Translations under genes and position numbers: made by a program | NCBI RefSeq assembly: GCF_015709525.1 | Contig: NZ_JADNRA010000012.1 | Span: forward strand, 1-58,550 | Direction: 5' to 3' | Source: Methylocystis sp. L43 | GTDB taxonomy: Bacteria > Pseudomonadota > Alphaproteobacteria > Rhizobiales > Beijerinckiaceae | Length of the DNA: 58,550 nucleotides | Notes under the pieces: generated by a model | What the model was told of the DNA's origin: nothing | The model's database searches: none | What the model saw: only the letters and a program-made list of their open reading frames with translations | Shown: positions 37,047 through 46,900 of the stretch, one piece after another | Numbering within the stretch: position 1 is the first letter of the stretch | Layout: each line of letters begins with the position of its first letter

Positions 37047-40007
37047 ATGAATCAAGAGAATGCCTCTAACCACCGAGCGACGCTGACGGCGCTGACAGGC
37101 AAGCGGCCGTCCGCTAGAGGCGGCGGGCGCTACAGCTTCGAAGTCCAAGGCCTGGATTGCGCCGAGGAAGTGGCGGTCTTGCGCGGCGAGGTCGGCCCGC
37201 TCGTCGGCGGCGAGGACAATCTCGCCTTCGACGTCTTGAGCGGCCGCATGACGGTGCTCGACAGCGCCCCGTCCGTCTCGGCAGACGAAATTATCGACGC
37301 CGTCCGCCGTACCGGCATGACTGCCGTCGAGTGGCGTCGCGAGGAGAAGGAGTCGTCCGAAGCCAGCGATCGGCGGCGTCGACAGCAAGTTTTGTTCACG
37401 AGCCTCAGTGGTCTGTCAGTGGCAGCGGGATTCGCCATTCATGTCTGGCTCGCCGGCGGTCTCGGCGAAGGCCTGCGGCTTCTCGCAGGTCACGAAGGAG
37501 AGGCGACTCCGCCGCCAGAGGCGGTCGCCTACGCTCTCGCGGTCGCCTTCGGCATCCGCTTCGTCATCGTCAAGGCTTGGTCCGCGGTGCGCGGGCTGCG
37601 GGCCGACATGAACCTCCTGATGGTGGTCGCCGTCGCTGGCGCCATCGCGATCGGCCAGTGGTTCGAGGCCGCAACCGTAACTTTCCTCTTCGCACTCTCG
37701 CTGACGCTGGAAAGTTGGAGCGTGGCGCGAGCGCGCCGCGCAATCGCCGCCCTTCTCGATCTCGCGCCGCCGACCGTCAGGCTTATCCGCGCAGACGGAT
37801 CGGAGGCGGACGTTGCGGCGGCGGAAGTCAAACCCGGCGAGCGCTACATCGTTCGCGCCGGCGAGCGCATCGCGCTGGACGGAGTCGTTATGGCAGGCAG
37901 CAGCTCCGTCAACCAGGCGCCGATCACCGGCGAGAGCGTCCCGGTCGAAAAGGCGCCCGGCGCCGAGGTCTTCGCGGGCACAGTCAACGGCGATGGCGCG
38001 CTGACTGTGGAGGCCGTCAAGACGGCCGAGAACACGATGCTCGCCCGCATCATTCGCCTCGTGGAAGAAGCGCATGCGGGGCGCGCACCTTCGGAGCAAT
38101 GGGTGGAGCGTTTCGCGCGCGTCTATACGCCTGCCGTAATGGGTCTCGCCATCCTCGTTTTCCTGGGACCGCCGCTGGCGCTCGGCGGAGCATGGCATGA
38201 CTGGTTCTATCGCGCGCTCGTGCTCCTGGTGATCGCCTGTCCCTGCGCGCTGGTCATTTCGACACCTGTCTCGATCGTCGCGGCGCTGGCGTCCGCCGCC
38301 CGTGAAGGCGTGCTGGTCAAGGGCGGCGCTTATATCGAACTTCCGGGCCGTCTCAAAGCAATCGCCATGGACAAGACGGGCACCGTCACGCGCGGCGAAC
38401 CAGAGGTTGTGCGCGTCCTGCCATTCGGCGCTCACACGGAGGCCGAACTCCTGGCGCGCGCCGCGGCGCTCGAAGCGAGGTCCACACACCCCCTCGCGCG
38501 CGCCATTCTGCGCCATGCCGAAGCGCAGGGAATCGCCCCGGCGCCAGCTACGGATGTGCAAGTTCTCAAAGGAAAGGGGCTTACCGGAACCTTCAACGGC
38601 GAACAATTCTGGCTCGGCTCTCATCGCTACGTCGTCGAGCGCGGCCAGAACACCGCTCAGTCCGCGGAACAGGCACAAGCATTGGAGGCGGATGGCAAGA
38701 CGGTCATCGTCGTCGGCAACCCTCGGCATGTCTGCGGCCTCATCGCCGTCGCCGACACGATACGGCCCGAAGCGCGCGATATTGTGCAACAGCTGCGCGC
38801 CGTCGGGATTGCGCACATGGTCATGCTGACGGGCGACAATCGGATCACCGCCGAAGCTATCGCGCGCGCGGTTGGCATGGACGAGGTGTACGCCGAACTG
38901 TCGCCCGAGGACAAGGTCGCGAAAGTCGAAGAGCTCGTCGCTCGTTACGGCGCGGTCGCCATGGTGGGCGATGGCGTGAACGACGCGCCGGCCTTGGCTC
39001 GCGCAAACCTGGGAATCGCCATGGGCGCAATCGGCTCTGACGCCGCGATCGAAACGGCCGATGTCGCGCTGATGACCGACGACATTTCGAAATTGCCTTG
39101 GCTGGTGCGCCACTCCAAACGAACGCTCGCGATCATCCGGCAGAACATCGTGTTCGCGCTCGGGGTCAAGGCGATCTTCATGGCGCTCACCTTTGCCGGC
39201 TTCGCCACCTTATGGGGCGCGATCGCCGCCGACGCCGGTGCCTCACTCGTGGTGGTCACAAACGCGCTGCGCCTCCTGCGGCCGCGCGATGTGAAGACAA
39301 AAGCAAAAACGGTCGCCGAGCGGCCCTATCCGATCGTTCAAAGTCGAAAAAGCGCTGCCTGGACCGTGTCAGTGGCTTTGGCGGCGATCTCGATCGGCGC
39401 GATCCTCGTCAGTTACGCGCCGGATTTCCTTACACCGGAGCCAAGGCCATCAGCTAAAATCGAACCAGCGCCGCCGCAACAAGTTGCGCCGGCGCCGTCT
39501 GTCGTTCCCGCCCCACAGAAGGAGACGACGGAACGTCGGGCGGCGACTCTTGACGACTACGTCATAAAAAATCTACCGAATGGTCTGGAGCTGAAGATTC
39601 CGAAGTCCGGCGTCGAAGCCAGACTGCTTGAATTCATCGAGCATAAAGCGAAGCCCACAAAGATCGTCTGGTTCGATCTCGATCGCCTGAAGTTCGAGAA
39701 GGGCAAGACAAAACCGCTGCCCTCTTCGAAAGAGCAGCTGCGGAACGTCGCCAAAATACTCGTCGCCTATCCGAAGGTAAAAGCGATCATCGGCGGCCAC
39801 ACCGATAATCTCGGCAATGTGGGCGTGAAACGCAGACTGTCACATGCGCGCGCCATGTTCGTCCGGCGCGAACTGAGCCAAGTGGGCGTCGGCGCTTCGC
39901 GACTTCAGGCGAAGGGCTATGGCGGAAGCCAGCCTGTCGCAACCAACGCTACCGAAGAAGGGCGGGCGAAAAACAACCGCATTTCTTTGGGCGTTGTCCG
40001 AAAATGA
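37047..40007 (+). CDS. P1B-type Zn/Cd/Pb ATPase fused to OmpA domain
   Basis: 986 residues from ATG at 37047 behind GGGGGAGG. N-terminal HMA-like domain with GLDCAEEVAVLR (Cys38; no CxxC). The ATPase core has the TM metal site C398-P-C400, phosphorylated Asp442 in DKTGT, the TGES loop, and MVGDGVNDAPALA. The last TM has ADAGASLVVVTNALRLLR, as in ZntA/CadA. Ordinary homologues end soon after. Here an extra TM helix (about 769-795), a Pro/Ala linker (796-830) and an OmpA domain (about 865-986) follow. Asp920 (GGHTDN) and Arg935 (LSHARAMFV) match the two peptidoglycan-binding residues of OmpA, with the same 15-residue spacing. The extra helix puts the domain in the periplasm. No frameshift is seen. 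Confidence 0.93.
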   Translation: MNQENASNHRATLTALTGKRPSARGGGRYSFEVQGLDCAEEVAVLRGEVGPLVGGEDNLAFDVLSGRMTVLDSAPSVSADEIIDAVRRTGMTAVEWRREEKESSEASDRRRRQQVLFTSLSGLSVAAGFAIHVWLAGGLGEGLRLLAGHEGEATPPPEAVAYALAVAFGIRFVIVKAWSAVRGLRADMNLLMVVAVAGAIAIGQWFEAATVTFLFALSLTLESWSVARARRAIAALLDLAPPTVRLIRADGSEADVAAAEVKPGERYIVRAGERIALDGVVMAGSSSVNQAPITGESVPVEKAPGAEVFAGTVNGDGALTVEAVKTAENTMLARIIRLVEEAHAGRAPSEQWVERFARVYTPAVMGLAILVFLGPPLALGGAWHDWFYRALVLLVIACPCALVISTPVSIVAALASAAREGVLVKGGAYIELPGRLKAIAMDKTGTVTRGEPEVVRVLPFGAHTEAELLARAAALEARSTHPLARAILRHAEAQGIAPAPATDVQVLKGKGLTGTFNGEQFWLGSHRYVVERGQNTAQSAEQAQALEADGKTVIVVGNPRHVCGLIAVADTIRPEARDIVQQLRAVGIAHMVMLTGDNRITAEAIARAVGMDEVYAELSPEDKVAKVEELVARYGAVAMVGDGVNDAPALARANLGIAMGAIGSDAAIETADVALMTDDISKLPWLVRHSKRTLAIIRQNIVFALGVKAIFMALTFAGFATLWGAIAADAGASLVVVTNALRLLRPRDVKTKAKTVAERPYPIVQSRKSAAWTVSVALAAISIGAILVSYAPDFLTPEPRPSAKIEPAPPQQVAPAPSVVPAPQKETTERRAATLDDYVIKNLPNGLELKIPKSGVEARLLEFIEHKAKPTKIVWFDLDRLKFEKGKTKPLPSSKEQLRNVAKILVAYPKVKAIIGGHTDNLGNVGVKRRLSHARAMFVRRELSQVGVGASRLQAKGYGGSQPVATNATEEGRAKNNRISLGVVRK

Positions 40008-40063
40008 CGGCTCAGGAAAGGACTGCTCGCGAGAAAATCGCGACGGTGGCGCTGACTGTCGCC

Positions 40064-41449
40064 TCAATGCTTCGGGGCGTTCCGGGATTCTCCTGTGTTT
40101 CCGGATAGAGTGACCGTCACTTGAAAGCCATGCGGAGCGCGAGTTCCAAAACTCATGCGGCCTCCATAGGCTTCGACGATATCAGCGGCGATCGAGAGAC
40201 CGAGCCCCGAACCTTCGGTTGTCTCATCGAGCCTGACCCCGCGCTGGCCGAGTTTGGCGATCTTGTCCGCCGAAACTCCGGGACCATCGTCTTCGATGAC
40301 AATACGCAAGCCCGTTTCGCCTTGTGCAGCGATGCGCACTTCTGTTTCCGCCCATTTGATGGCGTTCTCCAGGAGAACGCCAAACAGCTCGGTCGCATCC
40401 TCTGAGGAAATGTTAGCGATTGTCTCAGTTGAGACCTCGTTGCGCCAAGAGACTCTCGATCCCTTGGGGCTGCGCGAGAGCGTCCTGATCAAACCCTCGA
40501 TGACATCCCGGATTACAATTCCTTCCGTGGTTATGCGTGGGGCAGATTGCAGGCGGGCCTTGGAAAGCTCATGGTTGATGAGGCGACGCATCCCGAACGC
40601 CAAGTCTTGCAGTTCGTCGGCGATCTCTGTCTCGCCTTTTTGCCGCAACCGTTCTGCGTCTGTCGCTAAAACTGTGAGCGGCGTCTTGAGACCATGCGCC
40701 AGATTGGCGGCGCGCGCCTTTGCGCTTTCGATGGCCTTTGCTTTTGCGTCGAGCAGCGAGTTGACCTCGGCGACGAGCGGCATGATCTCTTCCGGTTCGT
40801 CGACCGCGACGGTCTTTTGTTCGCCGGCGCGCACGGCGTTGACGCTCCGACGGAGGCCTTCGAGTGGCCTGAGCCCGATCGCAATCTGCCCCCAGGACGC
40901 AAACAGTAGAGCCACAGCCAGTATTGCAAGGGACAGAGCGACGTCGCCGGCGAACTCGCTTCGAGCTTCGACGATCTCCTTGCGATCGAGCCCTGCCGTG
41001 ATCCGCAACCGCCGCGTTCCATCGCCGACGGTGTAGATTATCCGACGCTCGCTCGTGAATAGAGTCTCGCCGCTCGGTCCGGTCACGTCGTGATGGTGCA
41101 CGACGCCGGGCTCCAAGGGATGATCGGCGAGATCGATGACATGGTCCCACAACGATCGCGACCGCAGCTTCACGCGGGTAGTGTCATCGACGATCTGCCA
41201 ATAAAGGCCGCTCAAGGGTTGATCGAAGCGTGGATCCGCCAGCGGTCGATTGAGTTGAAGCGATCCGTCGGGATTGACGGAGACGTTCGCGGCAAGCTGT
41301 CGGATGTAGGTGTCGAGTTCGATCCCGATCCGGCGGACAACCTGGCGCTCGAAGAGCAGGACGAGCGCTGCTCCCGCAACCACGAGGGCGATGGTCAAAG
41401 ATATGGCCGCTGCGATAGAGAGCCGCAAACGAAGGGATTTGGCGTTCAT
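40064..41449 (-). CDS. Sensor histidine kinase (PhoQ-like)
   Basis: 461 residues. Two membrane helices (about 12-32 and 168-188) enclose a periplasmic sensor domain of about 130 residues with the segment VVHHHDVTGPSG, His-rich and a possible metal sensor. HAMP-like region, then the H-box ARAANLAHGLKTPLTVLATD with the phospho-accepting His. ATP-binding boxes: LLENAIKWAETEVR (N), IEDDGPGVS (G1), GSGLGLSIAADIVEAYGG (G2). The start overlaps the response-regulator stop by four bases, so the two are co-translated. It is adjacent to metal-efflux genes, which makes metal sensing likely. Confidence 0.93.
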   Translation of the reverse strand: MNAKSLRLRLSIAAAISLTIALVVAGAALVLLFERQVVRRIGIELDTYIRQLAANVSVNPDGSLQLNRPLADPRFDQPLSGLYWQIVDDTTRVKLRSRSLWDHVIDLADHPLEPGVVHHHDVTGPSGETLFTSERRIIYTVGDGTRRLRITAGLDRKEIVEARSEFAGDVALSLAILAVALLFASWGQIAIGLRPLEGLRRSVNAVRAGEQKTVAVDEPEEIMPLVAEVNSLLDAKAKAIESAKARAANLAHGLKTPLTVLATDAERLRQKGETEIADELQDLAFGMRRLINHELSKARLQSAPRITTEGIVIRDVIEGLIRTLSRSPKGSRVSWRNEVSTETIANISSEDATELFGVLLENAIKWAETEVRIAAQGETGLRIVIEDDGPGVSADKIAKLGQRGVRLDETTEGSGLGLSIAADIVEAYGGRMSFGTRAPHGFQVTVTLSGNTGESRNAPKH

Positions 41450-42108
41450 CCGTCTCTGCCGATGACGTAACCGAAACCGCGGCGCGTTTCGATACAGTCG
41501 AGGCCGATTTTCTTGCGCACGCGCCCAATCAGCACTTCGACCGCGTTGCTGTCCTTTTCGTAATCGTGGGAAAAGAGCTGGTCGAGCAATTCAGAATGGG
41601 GCACCACGCGGCCCGCGTGGTGCATCAGGTAACCGAGCAGCCGATATTCCTGCGGCGTCAAATTAATGGCGACGCCGTCCCGCGTCACCCTCATTTGGCG
41701 AGTATCGAGGCTCAAGGGTCCGATGGTGATAATCGGCGTGGACAGGCCTGTCGATCGGCGCACAATCGCTCGAAGACGCGCCAGCAGTTCCTCCATTTTG
41801 AAAGGCTTCGGCAAATAGTCATCGGCGCCGGAGTTGATGCCTTCGACCCGCTCGAGCCAGGTGTCTCGCGAGGTGAGGATGAGGATGGGCATCGCGCGAC
41901 CGTTGGCTCGCCATTTCTTCAAGATCGAGAGCCCGTCCATACGGGGTAAGCCGAGATCGAGAATGACAGCCGCGTAATCCTCGGTGTCGCCCTTGAACCA
42001 AGCTTCCTCGCCGTCACACTCGTGGTCGACGATGTAGCCTGCGTCGGTGAGCGCAGCCTTTACATTGCGGGCGATCCGATCATCGTCTTCGACAAGCAGA
42101 ACGCGCAT
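41446..42108 (-). CDS. OmpR/PhoP-family response regulator
   Basis: 220 residues. Receiver domain with acidic pair EDDDR near the start, phospho-Asp in AAVILDLGLPRMDGL, and Lys in YLPKPFKMEELLARL. The C-terminal winged helix (TRDGVAINLTPQEYRLLGYL; VEVLIGRVRKKIGLD; RRGFGYVIGRDG) binds DNA. Its ATG overlaps the stop of the PepSY gene (TAATG) and its stop overlaps the kinase start, so all three form one operon. Likely targets are its own operon and the divergent czc operon; this is inference. Confidence 0.93.
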   Translation of the reverse strand: MRVLLVEDDDRIARNVKAALTDAGYIVDHECDGEEAWFKGDTEDYAAVILDLGLPRMDGLSILKKWRANGRAMPILILTSRDTWLERVEGINSGADDYLPKPFKMEELLARLRAIVRRSTGLSTPIITIGPLSLDTRQMRVTRDGVAINLTPQEYRLLGYLMHHAGRVVPHSELLDQLFSHDYEKDSNAVEVLIGRVRKKIGLDCIETRRGFGYVIGRDG

Positions 42109-42440
42109 TATTTGCCTTTGATCTCGAAAATCCTGGCCGTTCGTGCGTCGACATGCATTTCGACCATCGAGCTACCTGGCGCGATGACCTTGATTTGATA
42201 AACCCAGTTCCCGCGCTCTTGCTCCAGCGCAATGCCGACCACTTCGCCGCGAACCGCCTTACGGACCTCGGAGAGCACAGATTCGAGCGGGAGGACCTCC
42301 CCGTGCTCGAACGCCCTGAGCGCGGTGTCGTGGTCATTGCGGCTCTTCCCGACGTTGTCCCCGAACGCCGCGCTGGCGTTCAGGCCCAGCCAAAGCGCGA
42401 GCGTGACGCCGACACAGGGTTGTAAGAGCAGTTTCCGCAT
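42108..42440 (-). CDS. PepSY-domain periplasmic protein
   Basis: 110 residues from the second ATG (42440; MRKLLLQPCVGVTLALWLGL). Signal peptide ending SAAFG, then a PepSY domain: EHGEVLPLESVLSEVRKAVR, GNWVYQIKVIAPGSSMVEMH, VDARTARIFEIKGK. Such proteins are commonly first in operons with PhoP/PhoQ-like systems and are thought to modulate signalling or proteolysis in the envelope. Coupled to the response regulator by TAATG. Confidence 0.85.
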   Translation of the reverse strand: MRKLLLQPCVGVTLALWLGLNASAAFGDNVGKSRNDHDTALRAFEHGEVLPLESVLSEVRKAVRGEVVGIALEQERGNWVYQIKVIAPGSSMVEMHVDARTARIFEIKGK

Positions 42441-42633
42441 AAGCGCAATATCCGTGAGCAATGCTGTCAAATCGCTAACAAACTCCGCTAGGAAATTGAC
42501 AGCCGCCGGCCGTTAGGATCGGTCATCTCGATCGAGCTTCGATGTCATCAGGCGCGCACCTTCCGATGAGAAGTCCAACCACTGCAAAGCCATTTTATCA
42601 CCTTTCCGGCGTGGACCAGGTTCAGGCCAGCGC

Positions 42634-43935
42634 ATGAGAAACGAAAACAACGGCGATCGCGCTACGCCACAGCCCGAACCGCGAGCCGACAGGGCGGCCG
42701 GAAACGAAGCGTCGCGCCTCTCCCGTAGGCTTCTCCCTGTCGTCATTGTCGTGATCGCCGCGAGCGCCTTGGCGGCGTGGCGGTTCCCGCAGATTTCAGC
42801 GCCTCTGCGATCCCTGTTCTCGCGCTTCACAAGCGAGCGGCAAGCGGCTGAGGAGCAGGTTGAGCAAAAGACCGCCGAGGGTCTCGTCAAACTGACCCCC
42901 GGGCAGATCGAAGCGGCCAAGATCGAGATGGCCGCGGTGGGTCCCGGAACGCTCAGGAAACGCATCGTCGTTCCCGCCGCCGTCACACCCGATCCTGACC
43001 GCGTCGGGCGGGTCGCCGCCAAAGTCGCCGGGACAATCGCCGAGTTGCGCAAAAAGCTGGGCGGCCAAGTCGCTCTGAACGAGGTGATCGCCATCATCGA
43101 CAGTCGAGAGGTCGCCGAGGCCAAGAGCGACTATCTCGCCGCCTCCGTCCAGTATGATTTACAGAACCAGCTTTTCCTGCGCGAGAAGGGTCTGTTCGAA
43201 AAGAAGATCACTGCCGAACAACTGTTCCTCAAGGCCAAGACGGCATTCGCCGAAGCCAAGCTGCGCCTCGATCTCGCACGCCAGAAGCTCGCCGCCCTCG
43301 ATCTCTCCGAACAGGAGATCGCCGCACTGTCGAGTCAGCCGATCTCCAGCCTGCGCCGCAAGGAGATCAGAGCGCCGCTCGCCGGCCGAGTTATCGAGCG
43401 CATGGTCAGCCTCGGCCAGCCAGTGGGCGGCGAGGGACAGGCCAAGGAGCTTTATGTCCTCGCCGATCTATCGGTCGTACAGGCGGATCTTTCCGCGCCA
43501 ATCGCCGATCTCGCCAATGTGCGCGAGGGACAAGCTGTTCAGATAACGACACCGGATGGGCGTGCCTTCGCGGGGAAGGTGGCTGTCGTCAGCGCCACTA
43601 TCACCCCGGAAACACGCTCGGGCCTTGTGATCGCCCGATTCGACAATCCGGATTTCGCGTTGCGGCCGGGCGTGCTGCTCAACGCCGAAATAGCATTGGA
43701 GCAGACGCGGGTAAAAGCGATGATTCCGCGTGTGGCGATGCAGATGATCGACAACGAGCCAACTGTCTTCGTGCGCACGGCGGAGGGATTCGTCAAACGC
43801 CAGATCAAGATCGGCGCGTCCGACGATGAGTCGATGGAGGTCACGACAGGTTTAACGCCGGGCGAGACGATCGCCGTCTCCAATACTTTCGTTCTGAAAG
43901 CCGAGTCGGGCAAGAGCGGAATTGAAGAGGAATAA
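42634..43935 (+). CDS. czcB: CzcB-type periplasmic adaptor of metal RND pump
   Basis: 433 residues, divergent from the two-component operon with 193 bases between. Signal anchor (LLPVVIVVIAASALAAWRFP). Barrel and lipoyl parts: RIVVPAAVTPDPDRVGRVAA, KVAGTIAELRKKLGGQVALN and IRAPLAGRVIERMVSLGQPV. Long helical hairpin between (about 150-230). The C-terminal part FVKRQIKIGASDDESMEVTT is typical of CzcB. The start at 42634 is not clearly placed; no strong ribosome site. Confidence 0.92.
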   Translation: MRNENNGDRATPQPEPRADRAAGNEASRLSRRLLPVVIVVIAASALAAWRFPQISAPLRSLFSRFTSERQAAEEQVEQKTAEGLVKLTPGQIEAAKIEMAAVGPGTLRKRIVVPAAVTPDPDRVGRVAAKVAGTIAELRKKLGGQVALNEVIAIIDSREVAEAKSDYLAASVQYDLQNQLFLREKGLFEKKITAEQLFLKAKTAFAEAKLRLDLARQKLAALDLSEQEIAALSSQPISSLRRKEIRAPLAGRVIERMVSLGQPVGGEGQAKELYVLADLSVVQADLSAPIADLANVREGQAVQITTPDGRAFAGKVAVVSATITPETRSGLVIARFDNPDFALRPGVLLNAEIALEQTRVKAMIPRVAMQMIDNEPTVFVRTAEGFVKRQIKIGASDDESMEVTTGLTPGETIAVSNTFVLKAESGKSGIEEE

Positions 43936-43947
43936 GGGCGCCATCCC

Positions 43948-46900
43948 ATGATGAAGCGGATCATCGCCTTTTCCGTCCATCAGCGCTGGCTGGTCGTTCT
44001 GCTGGTTGCGCTCGTGGGAGCGTTTGGCGCATGGTCGCTGACGCTTCTGCCGATCGACGCCGTACCCGACATCACCAACGTCCAGGTGCAGATCAACGCC
44101 CGCGCGCCGGCGCTCTCCCCTCTCGAGATGGAGAAGCAAGTCACCTATCCGATCGAGAACGCGCTTGCGGGCATTCCTGGCCTTGATTACACCCGCTCGC
44201 TGTCGCGCAACGGCTTCGCGCAAGTGACGGCGGTTTTTGCCGATCATGTCGACATCTATTTCGCGCGCCAGCAGGTCAATGAGCGGCTGACGCAGGCGCG
44301 CGAAGATTTTCCGCCGCACGTTGAGGCGCGGATGGGGCCGATCTCAACCGGCCTTTCCGAAATCTACATGTGGACGGTGCGCTACAAGGAGAATCCTGGC
44401 GCGCCGCAGGACGGCAAGCCGGGCTGGCAGCGCGACGGCTCGTACCTCACGCCAGAGGGCGCGCTGCTCAAAACGGACTTGGAGAAGACGTCCTATCTGC
44501 GCACGGTCCAGGATTGGATCATCAGGCCGCAATTGCGCACAGTGCCGGGTGTCGCGGGCATCGATTCGCTTGGCGGCTATGTGAAGCAGTACCATGTGCA
44601 GCCCGATCCCGCGAAGCTCATGGCGCTGGGCCTTTCCTTCGGCGATCTCGCCACCGTCATCGAGCGCAATAATGTGAGCCGCGGCGCCGGCTATGTAGAG
44701 CGCAACGGCGACGGAATTGTCGTCAGGAGCGGCGGGCGTCTCACGACGATCGATGACATCCAAAATGTCATCGCGACGACACGAAACGCCGTGCCGGTAC
44801 GTGTGGGCGAACTCGCCAACGTCGCCGTGGGGCGCGAATTGCGCATGGGCAGCGCCAGCATGAACGGCAATGAGGTCGTCATCGGCACAGCGCTGATGCT
44901 TATCGGCGGCAACAGTCGCAGCGTGTCGATCGCGGTCGACAATAAGATGAAGGAAATCGCCAAATCGCTGCCGCCGGGGATCGAAGCGCGCACGGTGCTC
45001 AACCGCACGCTGCTCGTCGACGCCACGATCAAGACCGTCGCCAAAAACCTCGCGGAAGGCGCAGCGCTTGTTATCCTCGTGCTCTTCGTGATGTTGAGTA
45101 ACTTCCGCGCGGCGCTGGTCACCGCGACGGTCATCCCGTTGACAATGCTCTGTCTGGCGATCGGCATGTATGTCGGAAAAATCAGCGCCAATCTAATGAG
45201 CCTTGGCGCGCTCGACTTCGGCCTCATCGCCGACGGCGCGATCATTGTGGCGGAAAACAGCTTGCGCCGCCTTGCAGAGCGCCAACATTCGCTAGGGCGG
45301 CAACTGATGGTCGACGAAAGGCTTGATACGGTGATCGATTCCGCCGTCGAGATGCGGCGGCCGACAGTCTACGGCCAAGCGATCATCATCCTCGTCTATT
45401 TACCGATTCTCAGTTTCTCCGGTGTCGAGGGCAAGATGTTTCATCCGATGGCGATGACCGTTATCATCGCGCTCGTCTCGGAATTTCTGCTCTCCCTCAC
45501 CTTTTTTCCGGCGATGATCGCGCTCTTCGTCTCCGGCCATGTGGAGGAATCGGAGAACGCCATCATTCTGGCGCTGAAGCGCGTCTACCGGCCGCTGCTG
45601 ACCTGGGCGATGGCGGCGCCCTTGAAAGTGATGGCGATCGGGCTCGGCGCCTTGGGCTTCGCGATCGTTCTTTACATGAATCTCGGACAGGAGTTCATCC
45701 CGACTCTCGACGAGAAGAACATCGCCATGCAGGCGAACCGCATTCCAAGCACTTCTCTCACGCAGTCGCAGGCGATGCAGCTGCAGATCGAAAACGCCCT
45801 TCGCGCGTTACCGGAAGTGGCCTATGTGTTTTCCAAAACCGGCACGGCGGAGGTGGCGACCGATCCGATGCCGCCCAATTCCACCGACACCTTCATTATG
45901 CTCAAACCGCACGAGGAATGGCCTGATTCGAGCTTGCCGAAGGATGAGCTCGTCAATCGGATTCAGCAACTGGTCGATCAGCTGCCGGGCAACCTCTACG
46001 AATTTTCGCAGCCCATCCAGCTGCGCTTTAACGAATTGCTGGCGGGCGTGCGCGGCGACATCGCCGTGAAGGTCTTCGGCGAAGATTTCGACGCCATGCT
46101 GAAGGCCGCCAATCACATCGCCGCGATATTGCGCGCGACGCCAGGCGCGGAGGACGTGAAGGTCGAGCAAGTCGTTGGCCTGCCGCTCCTCGACATAAAG
46201 GTCGACAAGGCGGCGATCGCCCGTTACGGCCTCAACCTTGTCTCGGTTCAGGATGTTATAGGGGCGGCGATCGGCGGCCAACAGGCGGGCGTCATTTTCG
46301 AGGGTGACCGGCGCTTTCCGATCATCGTACGGTTGCGTGACAACGTGCGCGAGGATGAACAGGCGCTGGAGACCATTCCGGTATCGTTGCCGCCGGACGG
46401 CAACGGCAATGTCGCGACCGTCCAGTTGAAGCAGGTTGCGAGTTTCTCGATCGTCGATGGGCAGAACCAAGTTTCACGAGAAAATGGCAAACGTCGTGTC
46501 GTGGTTAGCGCCAATGTGCGCGGCCGCGACATCGCCTCCGTAGTCGTGGACGCCCGAGCGAAGATCGACGCCAAGGTCGCGCTTCCGCCGGGCTATTGGA
46601 TCGTCTGGGGCGGCCAGTTCGAAAATCTTGTAGCCGCGCGGGCACGCCTGATGATCGTCGTGCCTGTTTGTTTCTTCCTGATTTTCCTGCTGCTCTATTC
46701 CGCCCTCGGCGCCGCGCGCGATGCGCTGCTCGTTTCCACCGCCGTCCCTCTTGCGCTTTCCGGTGGCGTAGCCGCGCTGTGGTTGCGCGGCATGCCGATG
46801 TCTATTTCCGCAGCGGTCGGCTTCATCGCCTTGTCGGGCGTCGCCGTGCTCAACGGCCTCGTCATGCGCACCTATATACATCAGCTCATCATGAGCGGCG

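Noticed and set aside
37416-39113. 565-residue minus-strand frame opposite the P1B-ATPase gene
   Set aside because: Shadow of a GC-rich gene; no domain is readable, while the plus strand has all P1B motifs.
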